Origin: Thermoprotei archaeon
GTDB lineage: Archaea; Thermoproteota; Thermoprotei_A; Sulfolobales; Desulfurococcaceae
Length of the DNA: 5,409 nt
Direction of reading: 5' to 3'
NCBI GenBank assembly: GCA_003661825.1
Contig: QMWW01000082.1
Coordinates: 1-5,409, forward strand
Position numbers and translations under genes: made by a program. The notes under the pieces were generated by a model, which was given only the letters and a program-made list of their open reading frames with translations, made no database searches and had not been told where the DNA came from. Below are positions 5,217 to 5,409 of the stretch, one piece after another; the stretch's first letter is position 1; each line of letters opens with the position of its first letter.

Positions 5217-5409
5217 TTACGCTCTTCCTTGTAGCTCTTCGTTCCACTGTCTAGCCATTAGATATATCTGCACAGTGAATGAAGAACTCTCTTCAGCACC
5301 TTGTTTAACGTGTAACTCTACAGTAAAGCTTTTGTACTCGCCTGGATGTAGCTGTATATCCTCAAGGAAGCCCGTAAAGCATCCCCAGAGATTAATGTCA
5401 GCATCACCA
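5217..5409 (-). CDS. C-terminal end of a camelysin/TasA-like surface protein (partial, 5' part outside window)
   Basis: Reading leftward from the window edge, an open frame of 63 residues ends at TAA 5219-5217. It contains GCFTGFLEDIQLHPGEYKSF, then TVELHVKQGAEESSSFTVQI and ends ARQWNEELQGRA. The pG..y..tv.l.V.QgA......f.v.i....QWNE pattern is the closing half of the same domain seen in the next gene (IDPGKEAVYTLHLSVLQIANENSVYPF). The two are therefore probably paralogues in tandem. This one ends right after the domain and lacks both the CSKCGIC linker and the second domain of its neighbour. It is the most upstream visible gene of the minus-strand operon; 12 bases separate it from the next start. 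Its signal peptide and promoter lie beyond 5409. It would be expected to be exported and matured by the signal peptidase of the same operon, by inference. Confidence 0.72.
   Translation of the reverse strand, partial: GDADINLWGCFTGFLEDIQLHPGEYKSFTVELHVKQGAEESSSFTVQIYLMARQWNEELQGRA

Noticed and set aside
1..5409. CRISPR array, tRNA, rRNA or TnpB guide (omega/reRNA) gene
   Set aside because: No regularly spaced repeats, cloverleaf or rRNA-like segments were seen. The DNA after the TnpB remnant is occupied by the LAGLIDADG frame, and no convincing element end or guide scaffold could be recognised by eye.

Overview
The window looks like chromosomal DNA of a hyperthermophilic archaeon, most likely a thermoproteote (crenarchaeote). 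The pointers are archaeal S26B-type signal peptidase motifs with a catalytic His, a DUF5305 protein, crenarchaeal-style TnpB remains, a LAGLIDADG reading frame, GTG/TTG starts, short intergenic gaps and a clear archaeal TATA box. The genus cannot be fixed from this sequence alone.

Left part (about 1-1490, + strand): a graveyard of broken genes. It holds a frameshifted remnant of a metal-dependent amidohydrolase (2-405). Directly after it comes a 5'-truncated, twice-frameshifted TnpB of the IS200/IS605 group (406-1228), whose three reading-frame blocks can be stitched together. Next is a short reading frame with one LAGLIDADG homing-endonuclease motif (1209-1487), which looks C-terminally truncated.

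Middle (1437-1817, + strand): a TATA-like box and a small inverted repeat precede a winged-helix DNA-binding protein gene. That gene ends exactly where the convergent minus-strand operon ends, with no base between the two stop codons.

Right part (1818-5409, - strand): a compact operon read right to left. It comprises the 3' end of a camelysin/TasA-like surface protein (5217-5409, running off the window), a second larger protein of the same kind with a SipW-type signal region (4173-5204), a small three-helix membrane protein (3814-4161), a type I signal peptidase with a large N-terminal membrane extension (2842-3786), and a DUF5305 membrane protein (1818-2879). The likely theme is export and assembly of surface or filament proteins: secreted subunits, the peptidase that matures them, and two accessory membrane proteins. 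The resemblance to SipW/TasA and to archaeal bundling-pilus (AbpA-like) systems is an inference from domain types and gene order. The winged-helix gene may be a local regulator, but nothing in the sequence proves this.
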